A stretch of DNA of 61,716 nt from Alkalitalea saponilacus (GCF_900168165.1 NZ_FUYV01000022.1:1-61716); one strand, 5' to 3'; shown: positions 1 to 8,321, numbered from the stretch's first letter. Program-made: numbers and translations. The notes: generated by a model not told the origin, from the letters alone.

Positions 1-1
1 G

Positions 2-301
2 AACCGCTGGCAAGTCGAGCTTTTCTTCAAGTGGCTAAAGCAACATCTAAAAGTCAAGAAATTCTGGGGAACTACTGAAAATGCTGTTCGAATTCAAATC
101 TACGCTGCGATGTGCACTTATTGTTTGGTAGCAATCGTCCAAAAAGACATGCAACTTAACAGAAGTACATATGAGGTTTTGCAGATATTGAGTATATCTT
201 TAACAGATAAAACTCATCTTCGAGACCTATTTGAGAGAACTAAATTTCAATATGACAAAGAACGTTTTAGACTTAATGAGCCAAATTTGTTTAATTTTTA
301 A
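2..301 (+). CDS. IS4-family transposase, C-terminal part (truncated by window edge)
   Basis: The reading frame is open from the window edge to the TAA at 299-301, so the 5' part lies outside. The visible 99 residues start NRWQVELFFKWLKQHLK, the block around the catalytic Glu (W-x-V-E-x-F-F-K) of IS4-type DDE transposases. The rest, ending RLNEPNLFNF, is a typical C-terminal tail. It belongs to a different group from the complete transposase immediately to the right, as the two share no obvious residues. Whether the gene is intact cannot be judged. The inverted repeat of this element could not be identified because the other end is missing. Confidence 0.85.
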   Translation, partial: NRWQVELFFKWLKQHLKVKKFWGTTENAVRIQIYAAMCTYCLVAIVQKDMQLNRSTYEVLQILSISLTDKTHLRDLFERTKFQYDKERFRLNEPNLFNF

Positions 302-305
302 TAAC

Positions 306-324
306 GTCCCAATTTTAATGGGAC
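306..324 (+). terminator. Small hairpin after the truncated transposase gene
   Basis: A 6-bp GC-rich stem (GTCCCA/TGGGAC) with a 7-nt A/T loop sits 5 nt after the transposase stop codon. No T-run follows, so it may be a weak terminator or part of the element's end sequence (CACTAGTG follows) rather than an efficient terminator. Confidence 0.35.
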
Positions 325-352
325 ACTAGTGTTGGTTTTTAATAAAAACGAC

Positions 353-1444
353 CTAAGTACATGACAAAACTTTTACGCATTGATTAAATCCGCTGGTATC
401 CAAAGTGTTTAAGATGGCGTGCGCAATTCGAATAAGTCCATATTTAAAAAAGCTATATGCTCTTCTGCCATGTTTTTTCAGCTTTATAGGGTTTATGTTT
501 TTATGCTTATCAATACCGACAAGATAAGCCCAGACAAATGCAATTGCTATGATTGCCATTAGCGTTGAAAGCCTATCCAAGTCTGTAAGATGAGTGTCTT
601 CCATATTGAAACCACTTGATTTCATGGCTCGAAACATCGTTTCGATCTGCCATCTTTCCTTATAATTAATAAGAGCCTGAACTTGTTGGTTAAACGAAGT
701 AATAATTACAAATTCTATCTTGCCAGTTTGCGAATTAAACGTTTTTATTCCAGACAAATAGACAAGGTTATCAACTAAATAAACAAGTCTTTTATAGTGC
801 ATATAACTACCTGTTTTTAGTTGATTAAAGAGCCAAAAAGCTTTCTTAATGCCTTTACCGGCTACGCGCACTTTCATGTTTTCACGAATACGAATATAAA
901 ACGGCACTTTATTTCTAATGAGATCCTCAAACCAAAGCTCACCAACAAACTCTCTATCGGCCATAAATGCTGATATTGTTGCCGTGCCAAATACATCAAT
1001 GTATTCATGGATAAGCTCCTGTCTCTCACTGGCATTTGAGTTCCCTCGTTTGGGAAGCATCTTCCATAACAATGGTATAGCAACTCCATGATAACAAACA
1101 CTAAGCATCAGAATATTGATGTCAGTTTTACCAAACTTCCAGTTGGTTCTGTCCAAACTCAACCTATAAGGTAGTTTGTCAGGCAACAGTGAAAATATTA
1201 TCCTAGCAAGCATGTGCCGGTCAATAATAAACTCAGCAAAAAATCGCTGAATTCGTCGATGGTTTGATTCGTAAATAGCCTGACCTTCAAACCCTTGTGC
1301 AAGCTTAACAAACGAAACCGTTTGCAATTTACACATCGCGCATATTATTGATACAGCGCACTTTACGCGAGACTTGTGCCACTTAGTTGTTTCTTTAAAC
1401 AACTGAATTAATTCGCTATATTTGTTATCTGCCTTGGTGTTCAT
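353..1444 (-). CDS. IS4-family DDE transposase
   Basis: 363 residues, normal for the family. The first catalytic Asp is in LDRTNW (about residue 98) and the second in FMADREFVG (about 163). The third acidic residue lies in YKERWQIETMFRAMK, which matches the IS4 signature Y-(2)-R-(3)-E-(6)-K exactly. It catalyses cut-and-paste movement of the surrounding element. The ATG at 1444-1442 is the natural start, with about 105 bp between it and the right inverted repeat for the promoter. The stop codon lies inside the left inverted repeat. No frameshift or internal stop is visible, so it should be active. Confidence 0.93.
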   Translation of the reverse strand: MNTKADNKYSELIQLFKETTKWHKSRVKCAVSIICAMCKLQTVSFVKLAQGFEGQAIYESNHRRIQRFFAEFIIDRHMLARIIFSLLPDKLPYRLSLDRTNWKFGKTDINILMLSVCYHGVAIPLLWKMLPKRGNSNASERQELIHEYIDVFGTATISAFMADREFVGELWFEDLIRNKVPFYIRIRENMKVRVAGKGIKKAFWLFNQLKTGSYMHYKRLVYLVDNLVYLSGIKTFNSQTGKIEFVIITSFNQQVQALINYKERWQIETMFRAMKSSGFNMEDTHLTDLDRLSTLMAIIAIAFVWAYLVGIDKHKNINPIKLKKHGRRAYSFFKYGLIRIAHAILNTLDTSGFNQCVKVLSCT

Positions 1445-1566
1445 GTATAGTACAAAAAGATGTGAGAATCCTCTTGTAAGATACTGAATAGCAAGGTTTT
1501 ATCCCAATATTTTACTGTGTTATATTATTGATTTTCAATAATTTAACTGTTTTGTCATGTACTAAG
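353..1566 (-). mobile_element. Complete IS4-family insertion sequence (1214 bp)
   Basis: The element is bounded by 18-bp terminal inverted repeats. The left end (353-370) reads CTAAGTACATGACAAAAC inward. The right end (1549-1566), read inward on the other strand, is CTTAGTACATGACAAAAC, so 17 of 18 bases match. The flanks carry a 9-bp direct repeat, AAAAACGAC, at 344-352 and 1567-1575, the expected target-site duplication for IS4-type transposition. The element has one intact transposase gene. Its TAG stop codon is formed by the outermost three bases of the left inverted repeat. Intact ends, gene and target duplication argue for a fairly recent insertion. Confidence 0.93.
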
Positions 1567-1763
1567 AAAAACGACAATAGACAAATAAAGAAATGCAACC
1601 GGATGTTTTTTAGTTCAGTTGTTGCTTTTTACTCAATTTTAGAGATAATACAAGAAAATATACACCTGAAAACTATAAGGCGTGAATTCACATATAGGAT
1701 ATAGAATTCATGCTGTATGTTGGAGTAAAATTTGTTGTCTGGTAAAAAAATAATTCCAAAAAT

Positions 1764-1795
1764 CTTGTATTTTTAAAAATCATTCCCTAAACTTG
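1764..1795 (+). promoter_or_regulatory. Candidate promoter of the trp leader/operon
   Basis: CTTG at 1764-1767 and TAAACTTG at 1788-1795 are separated by 20 nt. This resembles the Bacteroidota consensus TTTG-N17-23-TAnnTTTG with one mismatch in each box. The predicted transcript would start near 1800, a few bases before the leader-peptide start codons. Confidence 0.5.
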
Positions 1796-1805
1796 CAGTA
1801 CAATA

Positions 1806-1898
1806 ATGATAAAAATCATGACACAGAGTTTTCGCAATAACAATTGGTGGTGGCACATTTCATTTTCTACATCGGGAGGTGAAACAATGCCCTTATGA
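1806..1898 (+). CDS. trpL: trp operon leader peptide with three consecutive Trp codons
   Basis: A 30-codon ORF (26 codons if the ATG at 1818 is used) ends at TGA 1896-1898 and contains NNNWWWH, with TGG codons at 1845-1853. Three adjacent Trp codons just upstream of a terminator and a trp biosynthesis operon are the hallmark of transcription attenuation. The ribosome would stall there when charged tRNA-Trp is scarce. The segment TCGGGAG (1872-1878) inside this ORF is exactly complementary to CTCCCGA (1942-1948), which forms the loop and 3' arm of the terminator, so it can act as the antiterminator strand. Which of the two start codons is used is not clear. Confidence 0.85.
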   Translation: MIKIMTQSFRNNNWWWHISFSTSGGETMPL

Positions 1899-1926
1899 CC
1901 ATTTGCGAAACAAATGAGATAAATAG

Positions 1927-1958
1927 AAAAGGCTTGTCGGACTCCCGACAAGCCTTTT
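1927..1958 (+). terminator. Intrinsic terminator / attenuator before trpC
   Basis: A perfect 14-bp stem (AAAAGGCTTGTCGG at 1927-1940, pairing with 1945-1958), a 4-nt loop ACTC and a T-rich tail (TTTTTGCTTTTT) end about 150 nt before trpC. Its position after the Trp-rich leader peptide and its competing pairing with 1872-1878 make it the attenuator of the operon. Confidence 0.88.
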
Positions 1959-1999
1959 TGCTTTTTATGTATATCGCTTAATTGATGTTGTGTGTTTGG

Positions 2000-2026
2000 C
2001 ATCCCCTTCAGGGAGTTGAGGGGATG
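2000..2026 (+). repeat. Short palindromic intergenic repeat
   Basis: CATCCCCT ... AGGGGATG forms an 8-bp stem around an 11-nt loop. The same general pattern (CCCCTT, three or more G, GTTGAGGGG) recurs between trpC and trpF, so it is probably one of the dispersed REP-like units common in this phylum. Confidence 0.5.
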
Positions 2027-2109
2027 GAAAATATCTCAATCAAAACAACAAATAAAATGAGTTAGTATCTCATAATGGATTATAAACAAAAGTCTTAAAA
2101 CAGATCAGA

Positions 2110-2913
2110 ATGAACATTCTCGATAAAATTGTTGCCAGGAAAAAGGAAGAGGTTGCAGCCGCTCAGGACAAAGTTTCGGTTAAGGAACTTAAGTATTACC
2201 GACATTACAATGAGCAGGTGTCGCTTTTTACTGAACACTTGTTGGCTGAGAACTCTACAGGAATTATTTCTGAGTTCAAGCGTAAATCGCCTTCAAAAGG
2301 CGATATAAATGGCAAGGCCGTTGTTGATGAAATCATTCCGGGGTATGCTGCAGCAGGTGTTTCAGGAATCTCCATACTAACCGACCACGATTTCTTTGGG
2401 GGATGCAACGAAGATCTTACCCGTGGAAGGGAATTGTGTAAGTTGCCCATCATTCGTAAAGAGTTTATCATCGATCCTTATCAGGTTTATGAGGCCAAAG
2501 CCATTGGCGCCAGTGCCATTTTGCTGATTGGTGCCATTCTGGATAAAACAGAGGCTTTGGAATTGGCTGCATTGGCCAATGCATTGGGGATGCAGGTGCT
2601 TTTCGAAATCCATGACGAAAAAGAACTGGAGCTTCTAAACAGTTACGTACAGATGGTTGGCATCAATAACCGCAACCTGAAAACTTTCAAAGTTGATTTG
2701 GAGCAGTCCATTCGTCTGGCATCGAAATTACCGAAAGAGATGATACCCATTGCCGAAAGCGGAATTGGTTCGGTAGACGATTATCTGAAGCTTAAAAATG
2801 CCGGTTTTAAAGGATTTTTAATGGGGGAATATTTTATGAAACAATCCGACCCGGCAGGAGCATGTTTGGAGTTCAGCCAAGAGGTTAAACAACGGACAAT
2901 AAAATCTGTATAG
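2110..2913 (+). CDS. trpC: Indole-3-glycerol-phosphate synthase
   Basis: 267 residues, the usual length of a monofunctional TrpC. This (beta/alpha)8 enzyme converts carboxyphenylaminodeoxyribulose phosphate into indole-3-glycerol phosphate in tryptophan synthesis. Family motifs are in order: EFKRKSPSKG (catalytic Glu and Lys), IRKEFIID (catalytic Lys), INNRNL, and IAESGI near the C-terminal phosphate site. The ATG at 2110 is the only sensible start. It is the first structural gene behind the attenuator and is followed after 99 bp by trpF. No trpE, trpG or trpD precedes it, which is unusual for a trp operon in this phylum. Confidence 0.96.
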   Translation: MNILDKIVARKKEEVAAAQDKVSVKELKYYRHYNEQVSLFTEHLLAENSTGIISEFKRKSPSKGDINGKAVVDEIIPGYAAAGVSGISILTDHDFFGGCNEDLTRGRELCKLPIIRKEFIIDPYQVYEAKAIGASAILLIGAILDKTEALELAALANALGMQVLFEIHDEKELELLNSYVQMVGINNRNLKTFKVDLEQSIRLASKLPKEMIPIAESGIGSVDDYLKLKNAGFKGFLMGEYFMKQSDPAGACLEFSQEVKQRTIKSV

Positions 2914-2935
2914 TAAAATCTGCCATGAAATGGCG

Positions 2936-2970
2936 TGGGGTTGAGTCCCCCCTTGGGGGTTAGGGGTGGA
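2936..2970 (+). repeat. GC-rich palindromic repeat between trpC and trpF
   Basis: The spacer contains runs of C followed by runs of G (CCCCCCTTGGGGG and TTAGGGGTGGAG) able to form alternative hairpins. It is out of character with the A/T-rich surroundings and resembles the unit at 2000-2026. It may influence transcript folding or decay between the two genes. Confidence 0.5.
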
Positions 2971-3012
2971 GTGATGGCAAATTTGGATGTATATTTATAA
3001 CATAAATAGCGT

Positions 3013-3639
3013 ATGTTGATAAAAGTTTGTGGCATGAAACATGCCAAAAACATAGTCGAAGTAAGTGAGCTAAATCCCGATTTAATGGGATTTATCTTCT
3101 ATCCGCCATCTCCTCGTTATGTGGTAGGAACGCTTCTGCCTGAAACCATAAAAGAGATTCCTTCAAACATCATTAAAACCGGGGTGTTCGTAAATGCCGG
3201 GAAAAAAGAGATTTTGAAGTTGACTGAACTATTTCATCTGAATGCCGTTCAGCTGCACGGAAGTGAAACGCCCCAATTGTGTAGCGAATTAAAAAATGAA
3301 GGATTAAAAGTGTTGAAGGCGTTACGTCCCGACGACAGCTTGTCTATTTTGGCTCAGGAGTATCATGATGTTTGTGATATGTTGCTGTTTGATACGCCCT
3401 CTCCACAGCATGGCGGAACAGGGCAAAAGTTCGACTGGAGTTTGCTGGAAAGCTATAATGGAAAAACACCTTTCTTTTTAAGTGGAGGGATTGGAGTTGA
3501 AGATGCAGAAACATTAAAGAACTTAGAAAATATCCATCCCATGGGGGTGGATATAAACAGTAAATTTGAAATTGAACCAGAGTTAAAGGATGTCTCCCGG
3601 TTAAAAACTTTTATCAATAAAATCAGAGGATGTGTATGA
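3013..3639 (+). CDS. trpF: Phosphoribosylanthranilate isomerase
   Basis: 208 residues, typical of TrpF. The enzyme carries out the Amadori rearrangement of phosphoribosylanthranilate. Motifs are KVCGMK at the N-terminus (catalytic Cys in beta-1), the FIFYPPSPRYV loop, VQLHG, LFDTPSPQHGGTG (catalytic Asp and phosphate loop) and LSGGIG. The start is ATG 3013. It lies in the operon between trpC and trpB. The spacer after it (350 bp) is unusually long for an operon and contains a palindromic repeat element. Confidence 0.95.
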   Translation: MLIKVCGMKHAKNIVEVSELNPDLMGFIFYPPSPRYVVGTLLPETIKEIPSNIIKTGVFVNAGKKEILKLTELFHLNAVQLHGSETPQLCSELKNEGLKVLKALRPDDSLSILAQEYHDVCDMLLFDTPSPQHGGTGQKFDWSLLESYNGKTPFFLSGGIGVEDAETLKNLENIHPMGVDINSKFEIEPELKDVSRLKTFINKIRGCV

Positions 3640-3726
3640 ATATAGAGCAAACCAATAGGCACCCTGAAGCTTAACAATTTGAATTGTAGTGCCATGATAA
3701 AGAATACACAGCACCATAATTGAGCT

Positions 3727-3955
3727 GCCCTTACAGGGCGAAAACACCTTGCAATCTTACCCGGGGCGTTGCCCGGGATGAATTGTGTATGGCTTTCACC
3801 CAAATTTTAGAGAGAATTGCAAATAGATTAATGATAAGAAAGAATCACATTGAATACGAAATCCACATTTATGCGCCACAGCGTGGCAAATTATTTCAGC
3901 CCAATGGCAACACCTTGGGGTATAAAACCAACAGAATATAGTGCCCTGTAAGGGC
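3727..3955 (+). repeat. Palindrome-bounded repeat element in the trpF-trpB spacer
   Basis: The unit starts with GCCCTTACAGGGC (3727-3739) and ends with its reverse complement GCCCTGTAAGGGC (3943-3955). Each is itself a hairpin. A third palindrome, CCCGGGGCGTTGCCCGGG, lies at 3760-3777. No convincing coding sequence is present; a 73-codon ORF through the palindromes looks spurious. The structure suggests a small non-autonomous, MITE/REP-like element inserted within the operon. Its transcript would fold into several hairpins between trpF and trpB. Confidence 0.6.
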
Positions 3956-3989
3956 AAAAGCATTTTATAGTCCAAATATTATACGGATT

Positions 3990-5192
3990 ATGCAAATTCA
4001 AAAAATAACATCAATGATAGAGCCAAACAAAAAAGGATTTTACGGTGAGTACGGGGGAGCTTATATCCCCGAGATGCTCATTCCCAATATAGAAGAGTTG
4101 AGGTCAAAATATCTTGACATAATTAATTCAGAAGCTTTTCAGAAGGAGTACCACCTTCTTTTGGCTGATTATGCCGGGCGTCCATCGCCCCTGTTTAAAG
4201 CAGAGCGGTTATCCGCGAAATATAACGCCAATATATGGCTTAAGCGAGAAGACTTAAACCATACCGGTTCGCACAAGCTGAACAACACCATCGGCCAAAT
4301 TTTATTGGCGCGTGAAATGGGACGCAAACGCATCATTGCTGAAACCGGTGCCGGCCAGCACGGTGTGGCTACAGCCACTGTGTGTGCGCTTATGGGCCTG
4401 GATTGTGTGGTTTACATGGGCGCAACTGATATCGAGCGTCAGGCACCAAACGTGGCACGCATGCGAATGCTGGGAGCAGAGGTTCGGCCGGCCACATCGG
4501 GCAATAAAACGCTGAAAGATGCTACTAACGAGGCTTTGCGCGATTGGATCGCCAACCCATTGGATACATTTTACCTGATTGGTTCAGTGGTAGGGCCTCA
4601 TCCTTACCCCGACATGGTGGCGCGTTTGCAGGCCGTCATCAGCTCCGAAATAAAAGAGCAGCTAAAGAGTAAAATAGGAACCGAACTTCCCGATTATGTC
4701 ATTGCTTGCGTTGGTGGAGGTTCCAATGCGGCAGGCAGTTTTTATCATTTTCTGGAAGATGAATCGGTGAAATTAATCGGTACTGAAGCAGCCGGGTTAG
4801 GGGTAAACAGTGGCGAAACCGCTGCCTCCATGGCGTGTGGCGACAAAGGCATCATCCATGGCAGCATGACCTACCTGATGCAAAGCGACGACGGACAGAT
4901 TACCGAGCCTTACTCCATTTCGGCGGGGCTTGATTATCCGGGAATTGGTCCGCTTCATGCGTTTTTAAAGGACAGCAAACGTGCTGAATACATGCCAATA
5001 ACAGACGATGAGGCACTGGAGGCCGTTATGGAATTGACCCGTTTGGAAGGAATCATCCCCGCATTGGAATCGGCTCATGCTTTGGCAGTGCTGCCAAAGC
5101 TGAAGCTGAAAACTTCCGATAATGTGGTGATAACCGTTTCGGGACGTGGCGATAAGGATATGAAAACTTATATGGAGCGCTTTGGTTTATAG
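3990..5192 (+). CDS. trpB: Tryptophan synthase beta chain
   Basis: 400 residues, normal for TrpB1. This PLP enzyme condenses indole with serine. The PLP lysine is Lys96 in [21 protein letters not shown] and the phosphate-binding loop GGGSNA are present, and the C-terminus carries TVSGRGDKD. The alternative ATG at 4014 would shorten the protein by eight residues. trpA follows after 26 bp, and the two products form the alpha2-beta2 complex with an indole tunnel. Confidence 0.97.
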   Translation: MQIQKITSMIEPNKKGFYGEYGGAYIPEMLIPNIEELRSKYLDIINSEAFQKEYHLLLADYAGRPSPLFKAERLSAKYNANIWLKREDLNHTGSHKLNNTIGQILLAREMGRKRIIAETGAGQHGVATATVCALMGLDCVVYMGATDIERQAPNVARMRMLGAEVRPATSGNKTLKDATNEALRDWIANPLDTFYLIGSVVGPHPYPDMVARLQAVISSEIKEQLKSKIGTELPDYVIACVGGGSNAAGSFYHFLEDESVKLIGTEAAGLGVNSGETAASMACGDKGIIHGSMTYLMQSDDGQITEPYSISAGLDYPGIGPLHAFLKDSKRAEYMPITDDEALEAVMELTRLEGIIPALESAHALAVLPKLKLKTSDNVVITVSGRGDKDMKTYMERFGL

Positions 5193-5218
5193 GCGTAAAT
5201 TTTGATAATAGAAAAATA

Positions 5219-5989
5219 ATGAACCGTTTAAATAGACTTTTTGCTGATAAAAAAGATTTGCTGTCGGTATATTTTACAGCCGGTTTTCCCCGGCTGGAGG
5301 ATACTGTACCAATTTTGAAAGCATTGGAAACTTCGGGTGTCGATTTTGTGGAAATAGGCATGCCTTTTTCCGACCCACTGGCCGATGGCCCTGTTATTCA
5401 GAAAAGCAGCACTCAGGCCTTAAACAATGGAATGAACCTAAAGGTATTGTTTCAGCAGTTGCAAAACATCCGGAACGAAGTTTCCATGCCCATAATTTTA
5501 ATGGGATATCTTAACCCTGTGTTGAAATTTGGATTTGAACCATTTTTGGATAAATGTTCCGAAGTGGGTGTGGATGGCTTGATTTTGCCCGATTTGCCTT
5601 TTGAAATGTACGATGAACAGTATCGCCAACTTTTTGAAGCGCGCGATATCAGCAATACATTTCTAATCACCCCACAAACTCCACCTGAAAGAGTCAGGCT
5701 TTTGGATGAAAATACCACCGGATTTATCTATATGGTTTCATCGGCTGCTGTTACAGGTGCTAAAACCGGCTTAAATCAATTCCAGATTGAATATTTTTCG
5801 CGTATTCGTGATATGAAATTGAAATCACCCAAAATGGTTGGTTTCGGAATCAGTAATAAGGAAAGCTTTAATGAAGTGTGCAAATATGCCAATGGTGCTA
5901 TTGTTGGGAGTGCATTTATTAAAATGTTAGAAAAAAGCACCGACTTAAAAAATGATATCAGCAGGTTTGTTGATGAATTGAGGGGGTGA
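5219..5989 (+). CDS. trpA: Tryptophan synthase alpha chain
   Basis: 256 residues. It cleaves indole-3-glycerol phosphate to indole and glyceraldehyde-3-phosphate and passes indole to TrpB. The catalytic pair is visible as Glu45 in VEIGMPFSDP and Asp56 in LADGPVIQ. ILMGYLNP and LPDLP are the other family blocks, and the C-terminal IVGSAFIK forms the phosphate site. Last gene of the operon; a hairpin terminator follows at 6073-6101. Confidence 0.97.
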   Translation: MNRLNRLFADKKDLLSVYFTAGFPRLEDTVPILKALETSGVDFVEIGMPFSDPLADGPVIQKSSTQALNNGMNLKVLFQQLQNIRNEVSMPIILMGYLNPVLKFGFEPFLDKCSEVGVDGLILPDLPFEMYDEQYRQLFEARDISNTFLITPQTPPERVRLLDENTTGFIYMVSSAAVTGAKTGLNQFQIEYFSRIRDMKLKSPKMVGFGISNKESFNEVCKYANGAIVGSAFIKMLEKSTDLKNDISRFVDELRG

Positions 5990-6072
5990 TAATATAGAGC
6001 TCGCGATTGGGATCTCAATCTTTCCAGAAACCTCCGCACCTCAATTGCTAAACTGTATCGGATTATTTAAAA

Positions 6073-6101
6073 CTCCAGCCTTGCCATTGGCAAGGCTGGA
6101 G
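6073..6101. terminator. Strong hairpin between convergent trpA and EF-G2-like gene
   Basis: A perfect 13-bp GC-rich stem (CTCCAGCCTTGCC / GGCAAGGCTGGAG) with a 3-nt loop. On the minus strand the stem is followed by GTTTTAAATAAT; on the plus strand only by GAATTATTCTG. It therefore fits best as the terminator of the minus-strand gene but can serve both convergent transcripts. Confidence 0.75.
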
Positions 6102-6164
6102 GAATTATTCTGTAAGAAGTAAAATCAGAGTTTGACTTGGCTTTGCGTCATTGTCTCTCTGCGT

Positions 6165-8321
6165 TTAATCTTCGCCTTGCTCAGCTTCATAAGCTGCCAA
6201 TAGTTGTTCTTGTACTTCAGGTGGAACTTTGTCGTATTTGGCAAACTTCATGGTATAGAAAGCACGGCCTCCTGTAATAGAGCTTAATGATGTTGAGTAT
6301 TTGTTCATCTCTTTTAAGGGGACTTTGGCTTTTATTACTTCAAAGCCTTTTTCGCTGCTCATGCCCTCAATGGTGGCGCGGCGCCCTTGCAAGTCACTCA
6401 TTACATCTCCCATACGGTCGGCGGGGACACGAACTTCTACATCATAAACAGGTTCCAGAATTTTTGGTGCGGCCTCTTTAAATGCAGTACGGAACGCATT
6501 TCGTCCTGCCAGTTTAAAGGAGATTTCGTTGGAGTCAACGGGGTGCATTTTACCGTCGTAAACGCAGACTCTGATGTCACGGGCGTATGAACCTGTAAGT
6601 GGTCCTTCTTCCATCTTTTCCATGAGACCTTTCAGAATGGCAGGCATAAAGCGGCTATCGATGCTACCACCTACAATACAGTTGTGGAATACAAGTTTTC
6701 CGCCCCATGGAAGTTTAATTTCATCGGTGTCGCGAACATTAACTTTAAACTCCTGTCCGTTAAATTTATACATGGTTGGTACAGGCGCATTCTCGTCATA
6801 TGGTTCAATAATCATATGGACTTCACCAAACTGGCCGGCTCCACCCGACTGTTTTTTATGGCGGTAATCGGCTCTTGCCTGCTTGGTGATGGTTTCTCTG
6901 TAAGGAATTTTTGGATTCTTAAATTCAATAGGCAGTTTGTCGTTGTTTTCAATGCGCCACTTCATGGTACTCAGGTGGAATTCACCCTGTCCGTAAACAA
7001 TAATTTGCTTAAGTTCTTTGGAGTATTCTACGGTTATTGTTGGGTCTTCTTCGTGAATCCGGCTTAAGATTTCACCCAATTTTTCTTCATCTCCATCGTT
7101 AGCAGGCTTAATTGCCACGCGGTACTTAGGTTCAGGATATTTAATGGGTTCAAATATATAGTCACATCCTTTTATATTAAGAGTATGATTGGTTTTGGTC
7201 TCTTTAAGTTTTACCGTTGCACCAATGTCTCCTGCAACCAGTTCGCTAACTTTCTGACGGGTGCTGCCGGCTACACAATAGAGTTGAGAGAGACGCTCTT
7301 TTGCTTCGCGGTTCACATTGATGAGATCCATTCCTTCGGTGATTTTCCCGGACATAACTTTGAAGTAACTGACCTCGCCCAGGTGAGGTTCAATGCTGGT
7401 TTTAAAGACAAATATAGATGCGGGGCCATTAACATCGGGAGTGACTTCCGCTCCGCTTGTAGTTAGAGCTTTAGGCATTTCATCAACAAATGGAACTATG
7501 TTTCCAAGGAATTCCATTAATCTTCGTACGCCCATGTCTTTTGCAGCAGATACACAGAATATGGGGAACAAATCGCGGGCAATCATCCCTTTTTTCATGC
7601 CCTGGCGCATCTCATCCTCGTTAAGCGTTCCTTGGTCAAAGAAAAGTTCCATTAGGTTTTCATCGTTCTCAGCTGCCGCCTCAACCAGTGCATTGTGTAG
7701 TTCTTCTGCTTTCTCTTTTTCACTATCAGGAATTTCAGATATCTCAGGTTTTCCACCATCTGGTCCCCATTTGTAATATTTCATTTTTAATACATCTACC
7801 ATGGCATCATAGCCGGGGCCAATGTTTACAGGGTATTGTACGATGATGGCTTTTTTTCCGAAAGATTCATGAAGGCTTTCAACCGTTGATTCATAATTGG
7901 CCTTTTCATGGTCCAATTGATTGACAACAAAAATTACAGGCTTGTTGTAATTGTCAGTGTATCGAAACAAGTTCTGGGTGCCAACTTCAACGCCCTGCGT
8001 TGAGTTGATAACCATCAAAGCCGTGTCGGTAACATTTAGAGAAGTTATGGCTCCATTTATGAAATCATCTGATCCCGGACAGTCGATGATGTTCAGCTTT
8101 TTTTCCAGCCATTCGGTGAACAGAACGGACGAAAAAACCGAGTAGCCGTATTCATGCTCTACCCGGTTGTAATCCGAAACAGTATTCTTGCTATTTACAT
8201 CGCCTCTCCGGCTTATGACCCCGCCCTCGTATAGCATCGCTTCTGCAAGGGTGGTTTTACCCGAGCCGCTGCTTCCCAGCAGCGATATGTTTTTTATTTG
8301 ATTGGTTTGATACACCTTCAT
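6165..8321 (-). CDS. EF-G2-like elongation factor (FusA paralogue with altered GTPase motifs)
   Basis: 718 residues with the full EF-G layout: GTPase domain, domain II, and domains III-V with KSGGAGQFG and the domain IV loop. The GTPase motifs are atypical. The P-loop is GSSGSGKTT (residues 16-24). The switch I block is YGYSV in place of the usual RGITI, so the Mg-coordinating Thr is Ser61. Switch II is DCPGSDDF in place of DTPGHVDF, so the catalytic His is Ser84. NQLD replaces NKMD. A Bacteroides EF-G2 paralogue has been reported to promote translocation without GTP hydrolysis, and this protein probably belongs to that group. It is monocistronic and convergent with trpA. It should not be annotated as the canonical fusA. 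Confidence 0.85.
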   Translation of the reverse strand: MKVYQTNQIKNISLLGSSGSGKTTLAEAMLYEGGVISRRGDVNSKNTVSDYNRVEHEYGYSVFSSVLFTEWLEKKLNIIDCPGSDDFINGAITSLNVTDTALMVINSTQGVEVGTQNLFRYTDNYNKPVIFVVNQLDHEKANYESTVESLHESFGKKAIIVQYPVNIGPGYDAMVDVLKMKYYKWGPDGGKPEISEIPDSEKEKAEELHNALVEAAAENDENLMELFFDQGTLNEDEMRQGMKKGMIARDLFPIFCVSAAKDMGVRRLMEFLGNIVPFVDEMPKALTTSGAEVTPDVNGPASIFVFKTSIEPHLGEVSYFKVMSGKITEGMDLINVNREAKERLSQLYCVAGSTRQKVSELVAGDIGATVKLKETKTNHTLNIKGCDYIFEPIKYPEPKYRVAIKPANDGDEEKLGEILSRIHEEDPTITVEYSKELKQIIVYGQGEFHLSTMKWRIENNDKLPIEFKNPKIPYRETITKQARADYRHKKQSGGAGQFGEVHMIIEPYDENAPVPTMYKFNGQEFKVNVRDTDEIKLPWGGKLVFHNCIVGGSIDSRFMPAILKGLMEKMEEGPLTGSYARDIRVCVYDGKMHPVDSNEISFKLAGRNAFRTAFKEAAPKILEPVYDVEVRVPADRMGDVMSDLQGRRATIEGMSSEKGFEVIKAKVPLKEMNKYSTSLSSITGGRAFYTMKFAKYDKVPPEVQEQLLAAYEAEQGED

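Noticed and set aside
1787-2002. 71-codon minus-strand ORF over the trp leader
   Set aside because: It is antisense to the WWW leader peptide and terminator, which explain the sequence fully.
3720-3941. 73-codon ORF between trpF and trpB
   Set aside because: It runs through three palindromes, has no signal or known motif, and fits a repeat element better than a gene.
6287-8145. Several plus-strand ORFs inside the EF-G2-like gene
   Set aside because: All are antisense to a continuous, well-conserved protein.
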